Positions 10,060 through 21,122 of a stretch of 64,000 bases of DNA are shown here, piece after piece. Positions within the stretch are counted from its first letter, which is position 1, and every line of letters starts with the position of its first letter. The stretch is from Crocinitomicaceae bacterium (GTDB taxonomy: Bacteria; Bacteroidota; Bacteroidia; Flavobacteriales_D; Crocinitomicaceae). The DNA lies in assembly GCA_016719925.1 (NCBI GenBank), contig JADJYC010000010.1, forward strand, positions 53,577-117,576, given 5' to 3'. The notes under the pieces were generated by a model. It was not told the origin of the DNA. It saw only the letters and a list, made by a program, of their open reading frames with translations, and ran no database searches. The translations under genes and the position numbers were made by a program.

Positions 10060-10808
10060 TTATTCTTTAAAATACTTTAAATCAAGTTTTTGCCCGTCAA
10101 AAACCGCATATGAAAAATACCTGATCCAGTCACCGGTATTGACGTATTTTGACTTTTCAGAAACCTGGAATTCAATTGGTAAATGTCTGTGACCGAAAAT
10201 AAAAAAATCAAAATGTTCTTTTTCAGCGTGGTTTTGCAAAACTGAATCAGCATTTCTTTTTCTTCACCATAAAACTTTGCATCGTTGTCTCCGGTTGCCA
10301 CTCTGCTTTTTCTTGAGAAGAAATTCGCAAGTCCTATTCCAAAATTGGGATGAAATCTTGCAAACAGCCATTGACAGATTTTATTTCTGAAAACCGCCTT
10401 GATGAATTTATATCCGTGATCACCCGGCCCCAAACCATCTCCATGACCAATAAAAAAATTTTTACCCCCAAACTCCCGCACAATTTCCCTGCGGTGCATG
10501 GTTACCCCAAGCTCTTTGGGGATATAATTAAATATCCACATGTCATGATTTCCAATAAACCAGTGAACGGGAATTCCTCTATCAGTCAGTTCGGCAATTT
10601 TTCCCTGCAGCCGCACAAATCCTTTTGGAATAGCCTTGTTGTATTCAAACCAGAAGTCAAAAACATCACCCAGTAGAAAAATTTCTTCAGCGTCATTTTT
10701 TATTTCATCGAGAAACCGTACAATTTTTTTTTCACGCTCCAACGAACTCTCATAATCAGGAGCTCCAAGATGAAAATCAGAAAGAAAATAAATTTTGCGC
10801 GGATTCAT
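10060..10808 (-). CDS. lpxH: UDP-2,3-diacylglucosamine diphosphatase LpxH (frameshifted)
   Basis: The enzyme hydrolyses UDP-2,3-diacylglucosamine to lipid X, the fourth lipid A step, at the inner face of the membrane. Metallophosphoesterase motifs are seen in order: FLSDFHLG, LGDVFDFWFE, FIGNHDMWI and GHGDGLG. The last motif, FGHRHLP, is only found after adding one base to the A4 run at 10238-10241; the true C-terminus then reads KYVNTGDWIRYFSY and so on to a stop at 10060-10062, giving about 249 residues. Without the repair the frame continues with unrelated sequence to 10077. It is the last gene of the minus-strand cluster that begins with lpxK, another lipid A gene. Confidence 0.9.
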
Positions 10809-10865
10809 GAATCAGAAAAACGTATTAAACTGAATTCTTATTGTACTGTAAAATCGTGAAAAACG

Positions 10866-11684
10866 TTACAAATACATACGCTGAACCAAAAACATGCACA
10901 ACTGCTCCATCCGCTTGGCAGGATTAACTTCCACATGCATGATTTTACCATCTTTTTCAGTATAAACCTGGAAAAGTTCTGTTGATGCAAGTTCATAAGT
11001 AGCGGTTGCAACTTTAACTCCACCCGGAAGGTAAATTGTGATTGTCTTAACCACTTTACCACCCGTTGCTTCGCTGTCTTCAGTATAATAACCAATCTCT
11101 TTGAAATCTTGTTTTATAGTAGTACCATAAACAGAAATGTCTGCAGTTCTGTCTCTTTCAACCATTGGAAATGCTGTTTCATTATATACCACATTCACAG
11201 TCATTACCGGAGCAACCGGTTTGGAAAGTTTCTGCGGATACAACATCAGAAATCTTTTTTCTCCGTCAGGATTAATTGTATTATTTGTAATCAGATTATT
11301 TTCTACAATGATTTTTGGCAGACCAGAAGCGAATGCACCATTCACTTCTCCGGTTGAGCCTGACTGCATAAAAAGGAAAAGCCAGAAACAATCTTTTTTT
11401 GCCGGATCTGTCGGATTGGGAACACAATCGGTCTTAATGTAGATATGTTCTTTTTTGTCGAATGACTGAACACTGAATTCTTTGTTGCCCAAAACTTCTT
11501 TTGTCTGAATAAAAAGACAATATGGAGTACCTGCATTGAAAATTGTATCCAGACTGAGTTCAACGGATCCTTTCTCTTTTGACAAAGCAACTTTTTTGTC
11601 ATGATTTTTCAAATCCTTTTCAGAAAATTCCTGCGCGTAACCAACCGCTGAAAGCAAGAATACAATCAGACCGAATTTTTTCAT
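10866..11684 (-). CDS. Secreted protein of unknown function
   Basis: A signal peptide (MKKFGLIVFLLSAVGYAQ) precedes about 254 mature residues. The mature part looks all-beta, with one pair of cysteines close together (DCVPNPTDPAKKDC). No enzyme motif is visible. It starts 18 bases after the stop of the TlpA-like gene 11702-12848 and probably shares its transcript. I do not recognise the family. Confidence 0.75.
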   Translation of the reverse strand: MKKFGLIVFLLSAVGYAQEFSEKDLKNHDKKVALSKEKGSVELSLDTIFNAGTPYCLFIQTKEVLGNKEFSVQSFDKKEHIYIKTDCVPNPTDPAKKDCFWLFLFMQSGSTGEVNGAFASGLPKIIVENNLITNNTINPDGEKRFLMLYPQKLSKPVAPVMTVNVVYNETAFPMVERDRTADISVYGTTIKQDFKEIGYYTEDSEATGGKVVKTITIYLPGGVKVATATYELASTELFQVYTEKDGKIMHVEVNPAKRMEQLCMFLVQRMYL

Positions 11685-11701
11685 ACAGAACTATATTTGA
11701 A

Positions 11702-12848
11702 TTAGTGACCGAAAATCTGTGCGAGCCTGTTTTGTAAATCAGCTCCCCTGACGTTTGTTGCTATGATTTTTCCTTCAGCATCAACCAGCACGGTAAACGG
11801 AATGCTCTTAACCGCATAATCTATTCCGGCAGCGCACTGCCAGCCTTTTAAATCAGAAACATGATTCGGCCAGATCAAACCGTCCTGAATTATTGCTGCT
11901 TTCCATTTTTCAGCATCCCCCGCTTTATCCAATGATACACTAAACACTTCAAATCCGTCTGCATTGTATTTTTTATACATGGCAACTACATTTGGATTTT
12001 CTCTTCTGCACGGTCCGCACCACGAGGCCCAAAAAAATCTATCAGCACCACTTTACCTTTCAAATCAGACAGCCTCAAGGTGTCACCGTTTATTCCGGGA
12101 AGAGCAATTTCTTTTGCATAATTACCAGGTTGCAGAAATGCTTTCGCATCTTTTTCTTTCTGCAGATTTGCAAGATGATTTACTGCATTCTGAACAGAAG
12201 GAGAAGTTGGAAACGAAGTACCAACCAACTGAATTACCTGCTTGTAAAGTTCCCATTCTTTTTCCTGATCAATTGCGCTGATGGTAACAATGATTGACGG
12301 TGATGTACTGTAAGTAGAAATAAACGCATTTCTGTATCCATAAAACATTTCGGCTTTTGGTTTAAAACAGAATCTGCTTTTGACTGCAGAGCAGGATTAT
12401 ACTTTATGACATTTCGCAGTGAATCTTCAAAAGCTCTGAAATCATAAAATTTGCGCAAAAATTCATTCATCAATACAGAATGCGGCGAGTTGACAATATT
12501 GGTAAAACGCAATGCATCACGTGTGTCTGTATAAACCTTAATTGAATCTGCCCCGAATAAAATCATGTTGTAAATCTGACCATTGTCAAATCTTAAAAAG
12601 TAATAATCCTGAAAAGGAATGGCAGTATCAATTTTATATCTTCCGAGTGAATCAGTTTTAACAACCGCAACCGGAGATGAAGCTCCGCCGAGATTCTGAT
12701 TACAGAGCATTACTGTCTGATTTTTACCATTATTGATGATCTGCCCCTGAATATAGGTATTACCCAAAGCAGGTAAATTGGCTTGTGAAAAAGACAATTG
12801 TAAAACAAACGTCCCAATAAGTAAAGCAAAAAAATTCTTCATATTCAT
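11702..12848 (-). CDS. TlpA-like thioredoxin-domain protein, exported (two frameshifts)
   Basis: Three frames join into one protein of about 382 residues when one base is added at the T4 run 12355-12358 and one at the A7 run 12031-12037. The N-terminus is a signal peptide (FALLIGTFVLQLSFSQA), followed by a beta domain of the DUF4369 type and a helical linker, then a thioredoxin fold. The redox site WASWCGPCRR exists only in the repaired frame; the uncorrected frame shows DFFGPRGADR. Downstream are VSLDKAGD, IDYAVKSIPFTVLVD with the cis-proline and a C-terminal helix. It probably acts as a periplasmic thiol-disulfide reductase. Its ATG overlaps the stop of the preceding paralogue (TAATG), so the two are translationally coupled and likely arose by duplication. 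Confidence 0.85.
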
Positions 12849-14020
12849 TATTCTTCCAGCAGTTCAAGCAATTTCTGTTCCAAGTCTGATCCATGCAGGT
12901 CACGCCCCACAATCTCACCATTTTTATTTAAAAGGAAAGTTGCCGGAATTGCCCCTACACCATATAATGCAGCAGGTTCAGATGACCATCCTTTCAAATC
13001 AGAGACGTGGTATGGCCAGGAAAGGTTGTCATCTTTAATGGCTTTTTTCCATGCCTCTTTGTCTTCATCCAGTGAAACACTGTAAACGGTAAACTTTTGC
13101 TTTTGTATTTATTATAAAGCGTCACCACTTCCGGATTTGCCTGTCTGCAAGGCACACCAGGACGCCCAGAAATCAATCAGCACCACTTTTCCTTTCAGGG
13201 ATGATAATGAAATCATTTTTCCATCCGGATCAGGCTGATTTATTTCAGCTGCTGCAGCCGGCGGCGCACTTAATTGTGCCAGCTGCGTACGTATATTCAC
13301 AATATTGGTCAGAATATAAGATGGATATTCACTGTAAGAATATTTAGATTTCATACCGTTGGCAACCCGCTGATAATAGACCAGATCGTTTGTGTCCATA
13401 CTGGCAATTCCACTGGCAGGCATCAGCTCATTCAGTAACATCCAGCTCACCGGCGATGTGGTATCTTTCATAATATGCTCAACAGCATAATCACGCTGAA
13501 TTGCTGAAATACTGTCCAGACTTTGCATGATTTGTTCTTTGCGTTTTGTATTAGCAGGATCAATGGTATTATACTCATTATACAAAGCTTGTTCTGCGTC
13601 TGTAAACTGCGTGATAAACTCCATGTAAATGCGCACATCTTCACTGTGTCTTGATCCTTTTACCGTATAGTTTTCACCAAAACCAGGAACAGCACCTGAT
13701 AATTCAACTTCAGTTGTTGATTCATCCAGAAAAAGAATAGCAGGAATATCTGTTGCAACAAAAACGACATACTCGCGAAGCTGATTGGTGTTTGTCTGCA
13801 GTTCATAATAACCATCAACAATCACGGTGGAATCAATAAATAGCTGCTGACCATTTTCTATTACCATCAAACGCACCATTTCACCTTCAGCACCTGTAAT
13901 ATTTCCTGATATTTTTTGGTTTTTTACTTGTTCCTGATCATTGGTGGCAGCCTCTTCTCCGCCACAACCAATCAAAACGGCAGACAATAATACCGGGAAT
14001 AATAATTTCATTTTTTTCAT
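12848..14020 (-). CDS. TlpA-like thioredoxin-domain lipoprotein (two frameshifts)
   Basis: The N-terminus is a lipoprotein signal (LLSAVLIGCGG), followed by a DUF4369-like beta domain, a helical region and a thioredoxin domain. The frame breaks just after DFWASWC. Adding two bases (a GT unit at about 13153-13157) restores C-V-P-C followed by RQANPEVVTLYNKYKS, and one more base at T4 13095-13098 restores FTVYSVSLDEDKEAW and the rest, including GVGAIPATFLL, to a stop at 12848-12850. Repaired length is about 391 residues. It is expected to face the periplasm and reduce disulfides, like its neighbour. It begins one base after the gatB stop. Confidence 0.85.
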
Positions 14021-14021
14021 G

Positions 14022-15477
14022 TTACGAAAGCATTTCAGTCAATAATTTTCCTGCTGATTTAGGATCAGCTTTTCCTTTACTCTTTTTCATAAGTTGTCCC
14101 ATCAAAAATCCTGTGAGTTTTGTTTCACCCGCACGGTATCTTTCTACTTCATTTGGATTTTCACTGATCACTTCTTCTATCATTTTTTTAATTTCTCCTT
14201 CATCCGATGTTTGAATCCAGCCGTTAGTTTCAGCAATTTTCAGCGGATCTTCATCTGACTTTAACATTTCAGGAAAAACTTTCTGTGATGCCAGTGAGTG
14301 GGATAATTTGCCGCTATCGATCAGACTAATCAGCGCAGCAATATTTTTGGTGTGACTTTCAGTTCATGAATTTCAAGAGCAAACTCATTCAAATGAGATT
14401 TTATTTCTCCCATCACCCAGTTAGTTGCGGCTTTATAATTTTTTGTATGCTGAATTACTTCTTCAAAATATAACGCAATCTCTTTCTGATCAGTCAAAAC
14501 ACCTGCATCATATTCTGACAATCCTAGTTCAGAAGTATATTTTTATGCAGGAAATTAGGCAATGGCGGCATTGTATTTTTAATCCGCTGAATGTGATCTG
14601 TGGTAACACGGATTGGCTGCAGATCAGGCTCAGGGAAATACCGGTAATCATTGGCCGCTTCTTTGGTACGCATGGCAGCAGTTGTTCCATTCAGTGCATT
14701 GAAGTTTCTGGTTTCCTGTGTCAGTTTTTCTCCTTTTTCAATGGCCTCTATCTGTCTTTCAATTTCATATTCAATAGCACGCTGCACATTGCGGATGGAG
14801 TTCATGTTTTTCACTTCCACTTTCACCCCAAATTCTTTTGCATCTTTCAGCATTACTGAAATATTTGCATCACAGCGCAAACTTCCTTCTTCCATATTTC
14901 CGTCGCAAATATCAAGGTAGCGGACCAGTTTTCTGACTTCTGTTACATAATTATAAGCTTCGGTTGAAGAGGCAATATCCGGATCAGAAACAATTTCAAT
15001 CAGCGGAACGCCAGCTCTGTTTAAATCGATCAGTGTATTAAAAGGATCAATATCATGCAAACTTTTTCCGGCATCTTCTTCCATGTGAATTCGTGTCAGA
15101 CGGATTTTTTTGTCGCTGCCGTTTTCATCTTTGATCAAAACATAACCGCCGGTACAAATAGGTGTTGTGTCCTGTGTAATCTGATAACCTTTCGGAAGAT
15201 CCGGATAGAAATAATTTTTACGCGCAAAATGCTGCCATTCTGTAATATTACATTCACAGGCAACACCCATTTTAATTGCAAAATCAATGGTTTGTTTATT
15301 CATACGGGGCAACGTTCCGGGATGCCCGAGTGTAATCGCACTCACATTGGTATTGGGTGCAGCGCCGTATTCATTTTTATCGTTGGAATAGGCTTTTGAT
15401 TTTGTCATCATCTGGGCGTGAATTTCCAGACCAATAACCGGTTTATATTTCGCTCTGATTTCTTTTGAAACAGCCAT
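14022..15477 (-). CDS. gatB: Asp/Glu-tRNA(Asn/Gln) amidotransferase subunit B (two frameshifts)
   Basis: GatB is the kinase subunit of the GatCAB complex that converts Glu-tRNA(Gln) or Asp-tRNA(Asn) to the amidated form. The N-terminal two thirds (KPVIGLEIHAQM, HPGTLPRMN, YPDLPKGYQITQ, IHMEEDAGKSLH, NRAGVPLIEIVSDPD, GNMEEGSLRCDANIS) are one frame. Adding one base at T5 14540-14544 links HKKYTSELGLSEYDAGVL, and one at T5 14344-14348 links KVTPKNIAALISLIDSG to the YqeY-like C-terminal domain ending AGKLLTEMLS. Repaired length is 485, normal for the family. Loss of this subunit would be expected to be lethal where GatCAB is needed, which argues for sequence errors. Its ATG overlaps the pnp stop (TAATG). 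Confidence 0.93.
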
Positions 15478-16289
15478 TAGATTCTTGAAATAAGTTCTTT
15501 CATTATGAATGTCATTTTAGGCTCCTGTTTATTTGCCACATCAATAACATCCTGTACAGTTATTTTTTTAATTTTTCCTTTAACACCGAGATCAGTAATA
15601 ATTGAAATTGCAAAAACAGGAATTTCCATATGTCTTGCAACAATCACCTCAGGTACGGTTGACATTCCTACAGCATCTGCTCCCAATATCCGCACATAAT
15701 TGTATTCAGCAGGAGTTTCTAAGGTTGGTCCGGTAAGTCCCGCATAAACTCCTTCAGAAATTTCAATCCCGTTTTCTTTTGCAATGGATTTTGCCACATC
15801 AATCAGTTCACTGTCATATGCATCACTCATATCCGGAAAACGGGGACCGAGTTCATCCTGATTTTTTCCAATTAAAGGATTGCCGGGAAACAAGTTTATG
15901 TGATCATTCAAAATCATGATTTCACCAATTTTGAAATCGGGATTAACACCGCCAGATGCATTGCTCAGAAAAAGTTTTTTAATACCCAGCATTTTCATCA
16001 CTCTGATTGGAAACGTTACTTCCTGTAAGGTATATCCTTCATAATAATGAAATCTGCCTTGCATAGCAATCACTCTTTTACCGCCCAGCATTCCAAAAAT
16101 CAATTTGCCGGAATGACTCTCAACGGTTGAAACCGGAAAATTTGGAATGGATTTATAATCCAGCGAATATTTTATTTCAATTTCTTTAACAAGTCCGCCC
16201 AAACCAGTACCCAGTACAATTCCGATTTCCGGTGCAAAGGGGGCATGTTCATGAATGAATTCAACAGATTCAACTATTTTTTTCAGCAT
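15477..16289 (-). CDS. Purine-nucleoside phosphorylase (trimeric type)
   Basis: The enzyme splits inosine and guanosine with phosphate to the free base and ribose 1-phosphate. Family features include the phosphate loop GIVLGTGLGGL near residue 25, VESHSGKLIFG, MQGRFHYYEGY, LSNASGGVN, DHINLFPGNPL and the base-binding YAGLTGPTLETPAEY, followed by DAVGMSTVPEVIVARH. It has 270 residues and is intact. The start overlaps the end of lpxK by 20 bases and the stop overlaps the gatB start, so it belongs to the same transcript. Confidence 0.94.
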   Translation of the reverse strand: MLKKIVESVEFIHEHAPFAPEIGIVLGTGLGGLVKEIEIKYSLDYKSIPNFPVSTVESHSGKLIFGMLGGKRVIAMQGRFHYYEGYTLQEVTFPIRVMKMLGIKKLFLSNASGGVNPDFKIGEIMILNDHINLFPGNPLIGKNQDELGPRFPDMSDAYDSELIDVAKSIAKENGIEISEGVYAGLTGPTLETPAEYNYVRILGADAVGMSTVPEVIVARHMEIPVFAISIITDLGVKGKIKKITVQDVIDVANKQEPKMTFIMKELISRI

Positions 16290-17316
16290 AATTCAAAATC
16301 ATTTTATCAAATTTTTCCGCTTCACTGATCTCGATTTCAATTTCCTGATAATACCAGGGAAAATTCTTAAGCATCGGTTTCAACGTGTCACCCATCAAAC
16401 GCATAGCATCTTTTTCAGTTGTCAGCACGATTGTTTGAGGGCCAGCAAATTTATCAAATAAACTGTGAATTTCATTGATTTCATCTGCTTTAAAACGATG
16501 ATGATCAGGATACCTGAAATGATGCAGAATTTCATTACTCTCAGAAATCTTATTCACCAGCGGTTCTGCATTTGCAATTCCGGTTACAAGAATTATCTGA
16601 AAACCTTGTAATGAATCCAAAACAGATGCATCATTCAATGCATGTACAGCGCCGTATTTTAATCTGGAAAAGAATAATTCCTGACCGGCATTCAGTTTTA
16701 GTTTTTTGCGGAATTCATTTTGATTAACCTTGCTGAAATCAGGACATTTGGTCACAATGACAGCCTGTGCCCTTTTTTTTCCGGCTTTGAATTCGCGCAA
16801 ATTACCTACGGGAACAATAAAATCAGAATAAAACGGATCATCAAAAGAGGTTAAAAGTATATTGAATCCCGCATGAATAGAGCGATGCTGAAAAGCATCA
16901 TCTAAAAGAATAAGATTGGTTTCCGGTTTTTCACGGCAGATATCCATAACACCATGCACGCGGTTTGCTTCCACCGCCACAGTAATTTTATTTCCAAATT
17001 TGCACTGATACTGAAGGGGTTCATCTCCCAGATTATCAGCATTTGCAAAGGAATCAGCAATTCTGAAATTGCGGTCTTTTCTTCCAAAACCTCTGCTTAA
17101 TGTTGCAAGCTTATACTTGTCTTTGAGGAGTCTGATAAGATATTCTGTATGCGGTGTTTTGCCGGTTCCACCCATGCTCAGATTTCCAACACATATCACA
17201 GGCATACTGAATTTCGACGATTTAAAAAAACCGGAATCATACATAAAATTTCTGCACAGCACTACCAGTCCGTAAATCAATGCAAAAGGAAAGAGAAGAA
17301 AACGCAGCCATTTCAT
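16270..17316 (-). CDS. lpxK: Tetraacyldisaccharide 4'-kinase LpxK
   Basis: LpxK phosphorylates the lipid A precursor disaccharide at the 4' position, on the cytoplasmic face of the inner membrane. An N-terminal membrane segment (residues about 4-22) is followed by the Walker A sequence GNLSMGGTGKTP (GGTGKT at 49-54), LSRGFGRK, GDEPLQY and the Walker B-like ILLDDAFQHR. It has 348 residues and is intact. It is the first gene of the minus-strand cluster that ends with lpxH, so two lipid A steps bracket the cluster. Confidence 0.95.
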   Translation of the reverse strand: MKWLRFLLFPFALIYGLVVLCRNFMYDSGFFKSSKFSMPVICVGNLSMGGTGKTPHTEYLIRLLKDKYKLATLSRGFGRKDRNFRIADSFANADNLGDEPLQYQCKFGNKITVAVEANRVHGVMDICREKPETNLILLDDAFQHRSIHAGFNILLTSFDDPFYSDFIVPVGNLREFKAGKKRAQAVIVTKCPDFSKVNQNEFRKKLKLNAGQELFFSRLKYGAVHALNDASVLDSLQGFQIILVTGIANAEPLVNKISESNEILHHFRYPDHHRFKADEINEIHSLFDKFAGPQTIVLTTEKDAMRLMGDTLKPMLKNFPWYYQEIEIEISEAEKFDKMILNYAEKNS

Positions 17317-17469
17317 ACCTGTACAAAAATAACCTAAATCCCTGATTCCTGTGCTAAGCTCTGTTAGAGCGAAAAATAAGCTGCTGCAGTCAGATGATCA
17401 ATTGGTTTGAAATTCCGCAACCAAAATTCACAGATCACAGAATTTCAGGTTAATTTCAATTCAAATTTC

Positions 17470-18426
17470 ATGACAATGTCTAAAACCGCAATTGTTCCAA
17501 TTTATTTTTTCTGTCTGCTTTTATTAAGCTGCAGCTCTGAAAACACGGTTCAAAATCAAACTGTTGAAAATGAAAATCAAATAATTTCTTCAGATACAAT
17601 TGCTGCAACCGACACGTTGCCTGAAGCAATTATTTACGATCCTTATCTGGATTCTTTTTATCTGGATTCAGATTACAAAGACGGGAAAATCAGATATGGA
17701 TACAAAAACAGATTTGGAGAACGTGTCATCAAAAATCAGTTTGACCTGGCAGGTGAATTTTATCATGGCCTGGCTCCGGTGATTAAAAAAGGAAAAAGTG
17801 GTTTGATTGACACAACCGGAAAAATGATTTATGTTTTCGAAGGATATGAACTTGCTAAATGGTATAATGAACTTGGAGGCTATGATGAACTTTATAAGAT
17901 GGATGAGGGAATGTATCTGGTCACGGACAAATCAGAAAAATACGGTTATGTAAACAGTAAAAATGAATTAATTGTTCCAATTGAATACAAATGGGGAAGT
18001 CAGTTTTCTGAGGGAAAAGCAGTGATAGAAAAAGACAGAAAATTTGGATTTATTGACTCCATCGGAAATTTATTTGGCCAGATTGAATACAGGTATGCAA
18101 CTCCGTTTTCTGAAGGTCTGGCTGCTGTTATGCAAAAAGATAAAATCGGATTTATTGATCACACCGGAAACTATGTGATTGAGCCAGCCTATAAATCTGC
18201 TCTTTCATTTTCTGAAGGTTTGTGTGCTGTCTCTTATTCCAATGAATTCACAAATTTCTTTTTCATTGACAAAACCGGTCAGGTAATTATTGAAGGACCA
18301 TTTGACAATGCCGAATCATTCAAAAACGGAGAATGTATTGTTGAAAAGCGAGGAAAATCAAGAGTGATTGACAAGACAGGAAAAGAGCTCCGCAAATTGG
18401 ATTACGATTATTTTGCCGGATGCTGA
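17470..18426 (+). CDS. WG-repeat lipoprotein
   Basis: The start at 17470 (or 17476) places a lipobox LLLLSC right after a hydrophobic stretch; the ATG-like start at 17407 would bury it. After a short linker the protein is made of about seven WG-type repeats, recognisable by units such as KSGLIDTTGKMIY, KYGYVNSKNELIVPIEY, KFGFIDSIGNL, KIGFIDHTGNYVIEPAY and FFIDKTGQVII, alternating with 'FSEGLAAV'. Such repeats form beta-propeller-like surfaces and probably bind other proteins. The site is the periplasm or outer membrane. A second WG-repeat protein without a signal is at 25853-26740. Confidence 0.8.
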   Translation: MTMSKTAIVPIYFFCLLLLSCSSENTVQNQTVENENQIISSDTIAATDTLPEAIIYDPYLDSFYLDSDYKDGKIRYGYKNRFGERVIKNQFDLAGEFYHGLAPVIKKGKSGLIDTTGKMIYVFEGYELAKWYNELGGYDELYKMDEGMYLVTDKSEKYGYVNSKNELIVPIEYKWGSQFSEGKAVIEKDRKFGFIDSIGNLFGQIEYRYATPFSEGLAAVMQKDKIGFIDHTGNYVIEPAYKSALSFSEGLCAVSYSNEFTNFFFIDKTGQVIIEGPFDNAESFKNGECIVEKRGKSRVIDKTGKELRKLDYDYFAGC

Positions 18427-18481
18427 AACAATTCACGGCATGATTTATGGAAATTTGTACGTTTGTGCATCTATCTGTTAA

Positions 18482-19808
18482 ATGAGGTTTTCGGCTTTTT
18501 CATAGTACTTGTTTCTGTTTTCTGCTGTCAGTCAGTTTTCAGCCAGCAATTAATTATTGCCGGAAAAGTCACAGACAAAACGGATATGAAGTGCCTAACG
18601 CCCGCGTATATCTGCAGAAAAATGCGGAGAAAAAAGTAAGAACCAACAATAAGGGAGAATTTTTTTATTTCTTATCAGACTGAAAACTATGATTCCTTTA
18701 AAATTGGAGCATGTATATGAAGACTACTCCATTTTCATCTCTAAAAAAAAACAGAAAAAGAGCTTTGAGTGATACCATCTGGTTAAAGATGGTGCTGAAT
18801 GATCTTACCTTGAAAGACATTGAAGTGGTTGCCAGAACTGAAAGACCGGACACAGTTTTTGGAACACAGGAATACAGCGTGGAAGATTTTGAATTTGACA
18901 AAAACGGAAATCTGGTTTTACTCACCTATGAAAAAAATATTCAAAGCGGATCCGTTTTAAAATTAATAGGAACCGACAACAAAGTGCTGGACAATTTTTT
19001 TGTGGAAGGAACAGCTTTGGATTTACAAACCGATTTCAGAAACAACATTCACCTGGTAACCGAAGATCAGGTTTATCTGGTCATGATCCAATCTCAGCAG
19101 TTTGATGTTTATCTGGAAGAACGTGATTATTATTTCAGATATGTGGCGCCGGTGATTGATACCATTGGAGAAAATATTTATTTCTCCAATTATTCTGATC
19201 TCTATCCGGCATTTGATTATTATGAATTTGACAGAAAAGATTCCGTTTACAATTGTCTGATGAAAATTCAGGATGATCTGATGATGGAACTGTACCGTTC
19301 AGAATTCAAATATGTGGATGCCCGGACAAAAATATGGGCCCATCAGAAACAAATAGAAACAGGCATTGACAAAGAAATCTGGGTGGGTGCAACGGTGTTC
19401 ACAAACTCTGTTTATTATCAGCCTTTATATGCACCGCTTTTCAAAATTGGCAGCGACAGTATTCTCATTTTTGATCATTATGCAGATCAGCTTTTTTTAT
19501 ACCGTCCTGACTTTGGAAAAATTGACAGCACTGAAATTAATTACCACAAAGATGCCCGTCAGTCAGGCTGGGAACAACCATTAATTCAGGATGAAGTCAA
19601 TGGAAAAATCTATGCGCTTTTTGAACGGGGCGGATACAGTTATCTGCATGAAATTGATCTGACAGACGGCAGTATCAAACAATCTTTTAAACTTTATTAT
19701 AAATACACAGAACGGATCAAAATTAAAAACGGAAAAGTGTTTTATATCTATCGTCCGTTTGAATCCATTCAGAAGAAATACATCTACAGTGAAAAACTGA
19801 GTAGTTAA
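18482..19808 (+). CDS. Exported protein with carboxypeptidase-regulatory-like domain (five frameshifts)
   Basis: Only 18711-19808 is one long frame, but the sequence before it clearly encodes its N-terminus. Repairs are: one T added at T5 18496-18500, one G added at 18582-18583, one T removed from T7 18660-18666, one T removed at 18697-18699, and one A removed from A9 18743-18751. The result is a signal peptide (MRFSAFFIVLVSVFC..VFSQ), then GKVTDKTGYEVPNARVYLQ..RTNNKGEFFISYQTENYDS (a CarboxypepD_reg-like beta sandwich) and LSDTIWLKMVLNDL running into the C-terminal part. That part, from RPDTVFGTQEYSVEDFE, seems to be a beta propeller of unknown role. Repaired length is about 441. The stop overlaps the stop of the convergent gene. 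Confidence 0.7.
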
Positions 19809-20913
19809 TTTTTCTTTTTCTTTCTTTTGTTTTTCACCCGTTCACCGGTCACGGCAGAACGCGGACCTTTTAATTTGTTGACAAAGGGGCGTTGTCTTTC
19901 TTTACCTCCGGGCTTATTGGTACGTTTATTTTTATCCTGTACATTTTCAACCGGCGCAACGGCATTTGTTCCGCCTCCGTTTGGCGCATCCGGATCAACC
20001 GGGTTTGTCCAGATATCATCCACTTCCACAAAAGCAATTTCATCTTCATCATCGGTAGGAATATATTTTCTCACCGTTTCATTTTCATCATTATAAGCAA
20101 CAAAATCTTCATAATAAACCCAAATTCCGTTTTCCCATTTATACCCGTCATAGGTCATGTCAGGAATATAATAATCCCAGATACCTTCCAGCTGCGGGGT
20201 TTCAGGAACAAGGTGATCGAACACAATAGCACCCAGTTTCTCATTCATTCTGACAGAAATAATTGCTTTTTCAGAATACTCAAAAAACACACGGCGCAGT
20301 AAATGATTTGATCCGGGAGCCTCCTGAAACAAAGGATATCCCATGCGCAATGTTTTTCCCTTAAAATAAAATACATCCAGAATTTTTCTGTTTGTTGACC
20401 GGTCATTTCCGTTAAAACCAAAAATAGTGTACAGCGTTTTATTTCCTTTTTTTACCGGAATGATATTGTAATAAAGTGCGCCGTACCAATGTTCAGCTGT
20501 CAATGTGTGGTCTGGTCTTGGAGTAATGGTTAATTTATCTTCCGTCAGTTCAATAACATCGTTTTCTCTTTCGTCAGGTTTAACCAGATAACAGAAATGG
20601 GTGTGTGTGCCAAATTCATCTTCAATATTCCAGTTAAATAATCTGAAGGCTCCGTCCGGAGAAGATATTGTTGACATCGTTGTCCAGGATGAGAACGGAT
20701 AACTGACAACACCCGGATAAACCAGAAGATTTTTCATTTCTTCTTTCAGATCCATGTTCACCATTTCACGTTCCATGTCTGTCTTAACTGTCCTCAGACT
20801 GGTGAGCAGCAATCCTATTTCCTTTTCTTTTCTGATCAGAAAGTATCGTTCTCAATTCCTTTGCTGAGTGCAAAAAAAGGAGTTAATAAAACCGATACTA
20901 AAAGGATTCTCAT
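19805..20913 (-). CDS. Secreted protein of unknown function (frameshifted)
   Basis: The main frame runs 19805-20812. Adding one base at A3 20840-20842 extends it upstream to an ATG at 20911-20913, which begins a signal peptide (MRILLVSVLLTPFFALSKG). Repaired length is about 369. The body looks all-beta and ends in a strongly basic, probably disordered tail (GERVKNKRKKKKN). No enzyme motif is recognised. The stop codon and that of the convergent gene share bases 19805-19808 (TTAA), leaving no room for a terminator between them. Confidence 0.7.
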
Positions 20914-21074
20914 GATTCAATAACGCAAGAGGTTGGTTTGGTCACATTCAAAGTTACGAAAATTTATCCAGATTCCCTGCCAAGCTTGGATTGACTGCAC
21001 TTTACTTGTACGTAAAATACTACAATTAAGTTTCTGTTAAGTTCAAAGCGGTTAATAAAAGAGTGTGACTGAAA

Positions 21075-21106
21075 TTGCCTTATTGATTTAAACAATATTA
21101 TTTTTG
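21075..21106 (+). promoter_or_regulatory. Promoter of TerB-like gene
   Basis: TTG (21075-21077) and TATTTTTG (21099-21106) are separated by 21 bases, fitting the Bacteroidota consensus. The ATG follows 16 bases after the -7 box, leaving a very short leader. Confidence 0.6.
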
Positions 21107-21122
21107 CCAAAAAATATCACGT

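Noticed and set aside
19805..19808. Possible fusion of the two convergent genes
   Set aside because: They are on opposite strands and only share stop-codon bases.
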